A program made the translations under genes and the position numbers. A stretch of DNA of 64,000 bases from Uloborus plumipes (Eukaryota > Arthropoda > Arachnida > Araneae > Uloboridae): contig JAXGGA010000069.1 in NCBI GenBank assembly GCA_038373865.1, forward strand, positions 62,001 to 126,000. The letters are read 5' to 3'. Numbering within the stretch: position 1 is the first letter of the stretch; each line of letters opens with the position of its first letter. The notes under the pieces were generated by a model, which was not told where the DNA came from, made no database searches, and worked only from the letters and a program-made list of their open reading frames with translations. Positions 62,600 through 64,000 of this stretch are shown here, piece after piece.

Positions 62600-63060
62600 T
62601 TGTTATCAACGTCGACGCAAGAAAACACAGCCGATCGATGCCGGAGCGTCATTAATCATGGAGAGAGGGAAAGGTGGAGGAGTAGCCTCACTCCGAAGGA
62701 GAGAAATACGCTTAACGAGGCACTAAAGTGTCCGGGCATGAATGTCACGTGCGACGCTCCTCGTCACGGGAAAGCGCGACGTTGAAGGATCCGCGGTTGT
62801 CATGGCGACGAGATGCCCGACACTACAACTTTCACTTTTTCTCTCGGCACAGGTTTCTCGGAAACGCCGGGATAAACTCAGTTTTCGTGTTTATTCCGTG
62901 GAGCGGAAGATATAGCCAATAAATGGAATCCCAAAAGACGTTCGGTACGGGGCGGGAGGATTCTCCGAACGTTTTTGAAGTTTTCGTTGAAGGATAATTT
63001 TAGTCGAGCATGAAAATTTCGTGGAATCGAAGCGCTGATAAGAAGTTGGGAAATGGTGCC
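62600..63060. promoter_or_regulatory. Non-coding block P, copy 2, with GC-rich extension
   Basis: GTCATTAATCATGG, ACGCTTAACGAGGCACTAAA, GTGTCCGGGCATGAATGTCA, then CACGTGCGACGCTCCTCGTC align with block P copy 1. It continues into GC-richer DNA holding GGTTGTCATGGCGACG, an RFX X-box-like palindrome (about 62793-62808). No coding frame is shared between copies. Confidence 0.4.
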
Positions 63061-63179
63061 GAATTTTAGATGATTTCAAATTCTCATTAAAAAGCGCTGA
63101 TGATAGAGTTGACGATACGTTTACTGAGAAAAAAACTTGCTAACACTAGGAACAGTTTTACGTAATGAAATTAAATTAA

Positions 63180-63510
63180 TTATAGTTTAAAAAAAACTAA
63201 AAAATACGCTTTTAGAATAGACGGTACAATCATTAGTAATAAAGGATACACTATATTTCATGATACTCTAACTGATTTCCCTCTGATGCTCAAAACTATT
63301 GAATATCCGCAAAGTTTACATGCACTTATAAAACATCAACATGTAATATAGTTTAGCTTTTAGTATTAATAATAGAATTAAATACATTACTTTTATGTTT
63401 GCAAAGAACGTGAATTTTATCTTATATTCAGAGTTACATACATTCATACATACAAACAAACAAACCCACCATGTAAAACTAATAAAAGCGTATTAAAAAT
63501 AAGCAATAAA
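63180..63510. mobile_element. Repeat R1, longest copy
   Basis: ATTATAGTTTAAAAAAAACT ... AATACGCTTTTAGAATAG ... ATGTAATATAGTTTAGC ... CTAATAAAAGCGTATTAAA. It has about 80 bp between the left inverted repeat and CACTTATAA that the other copies lack. Confidence 0.8.
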
Positions 63511-64000
63511 TTCATATTCATTCGGAATTAAAAACGCTTTGAGGTGGATACCGTAGGGGCATAAGATTAAAATGCACCAAACTGCAAAGCTGTAGTCCCA
63601 TTTTAATTTCACTAACTAATTTTTTTTAAGTACCGGTAGTACCGGAAAAGAAGTTATTTCAATTTTTTTTTTTAAATTGTAAATAAGTAACATGAAGCAC
63701 AATTTGGGAATATGAAAAGCACGTTTTACAGTTCAGTTGATGTTTATAATAAAACCAACTGTTTGATCAAACATTAAATCACAGAATAACTTAGAAATAT
63801 CCCGCTATTTACTTTATATATTCATATAGTAATAGATAACTAGATATTCTAAATTTAAAATTTTGAAGTTCTGAATTTGTTAGAGTCATGTATACATGCA
63901 TTCTTCCTTACTTATCATTCAGTATTTATATTTCAAATAAAATATTTAATATTTCAGATTTTGGAGCTGTTTATTTCAAATTAAGAATTAAATTAAAAAT
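63511..64000. other. No feature seen
   Basis: AT-rich DNA to the window end; no gene or element ends recognised. Confidence 0.4.

Overview
This is an AT-rich, repeat-dense stretch of an animal nuclear genome. The intron-rich gene, tRNA-derived SINEs, Tc1/mariner, pogo-like and hAT-like elements, a Mag-like Ty3/gypsy element and CR1/L2-type LINE tails point to an arthropod. A chelicerate such as a spider is my best guess, but that is inference. Only one host protein-coding gene can be supported: the arthropod orthologue of LARGE, the bifunctional xylosyl-/glucuronyltransferase that builds matriglycan on alpha-dystroglycan. It lies on the minus strand. Sixteen coding exons can be placed by splice site, reading phase and similarity to the human protein, from the start codon at 22944-22942 down to an exon ending at 3924. 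They give 622 codons plus two bases and include both catalytic DxD motifs. The last exons (about 130 residues in the human protein) are not visible and should lie left of the window.

Layout: 1-680 is the 3' end of a LINE; a second 5'-truncated copy sits inside a LARGE intron at 9483-10006. 1925-2935 is a degenerate tandem repeat with a long perfect hairpin. 3924-22959 is LARGE, whose introns hold a hAT MITE with 8-bp target duplications, a pogo-like element split by a SINE with a 14-bp target duplication, and other MITEs. 22960-34700 is non-coding upstream DNA with SINE clusters, MITEs, a GC-rich block at 25021-25145 and a CpG-rich block at 28845-29090 that could be regulatory.

34735-41600 is a nest: one small interspersed repeat was hit by a 651-bp element, by a solo LTR and by a mariner element. 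The solo LTR was itself interrupted by an almost intact 4.4-kb Mag-like gypsy retrotransposon with a 1314-codon gag-pol frame. That retrotransposon is flanked by an unexpected 80-bp direct duplication.

44770-54782 is a head-to-tail duplication of a roughly 5-kb unit. Each copy holds a ~146-bp satellite, a non-coding block rich in homeodomain core motifs, and an RTE-like 3' tail with an internally deleted mariner-type element. A much older, diverged paralogue of the non-coding block continues to about 56070. 57000-63000 holds fold-back MITEs and two more pairs of diverged, GC-richer non-coding blocks (59.7/62.6 kb and 61.66/62.48 kb). No second host gene is recognisable; the other open frames are short and look like chance or transposon remnants.
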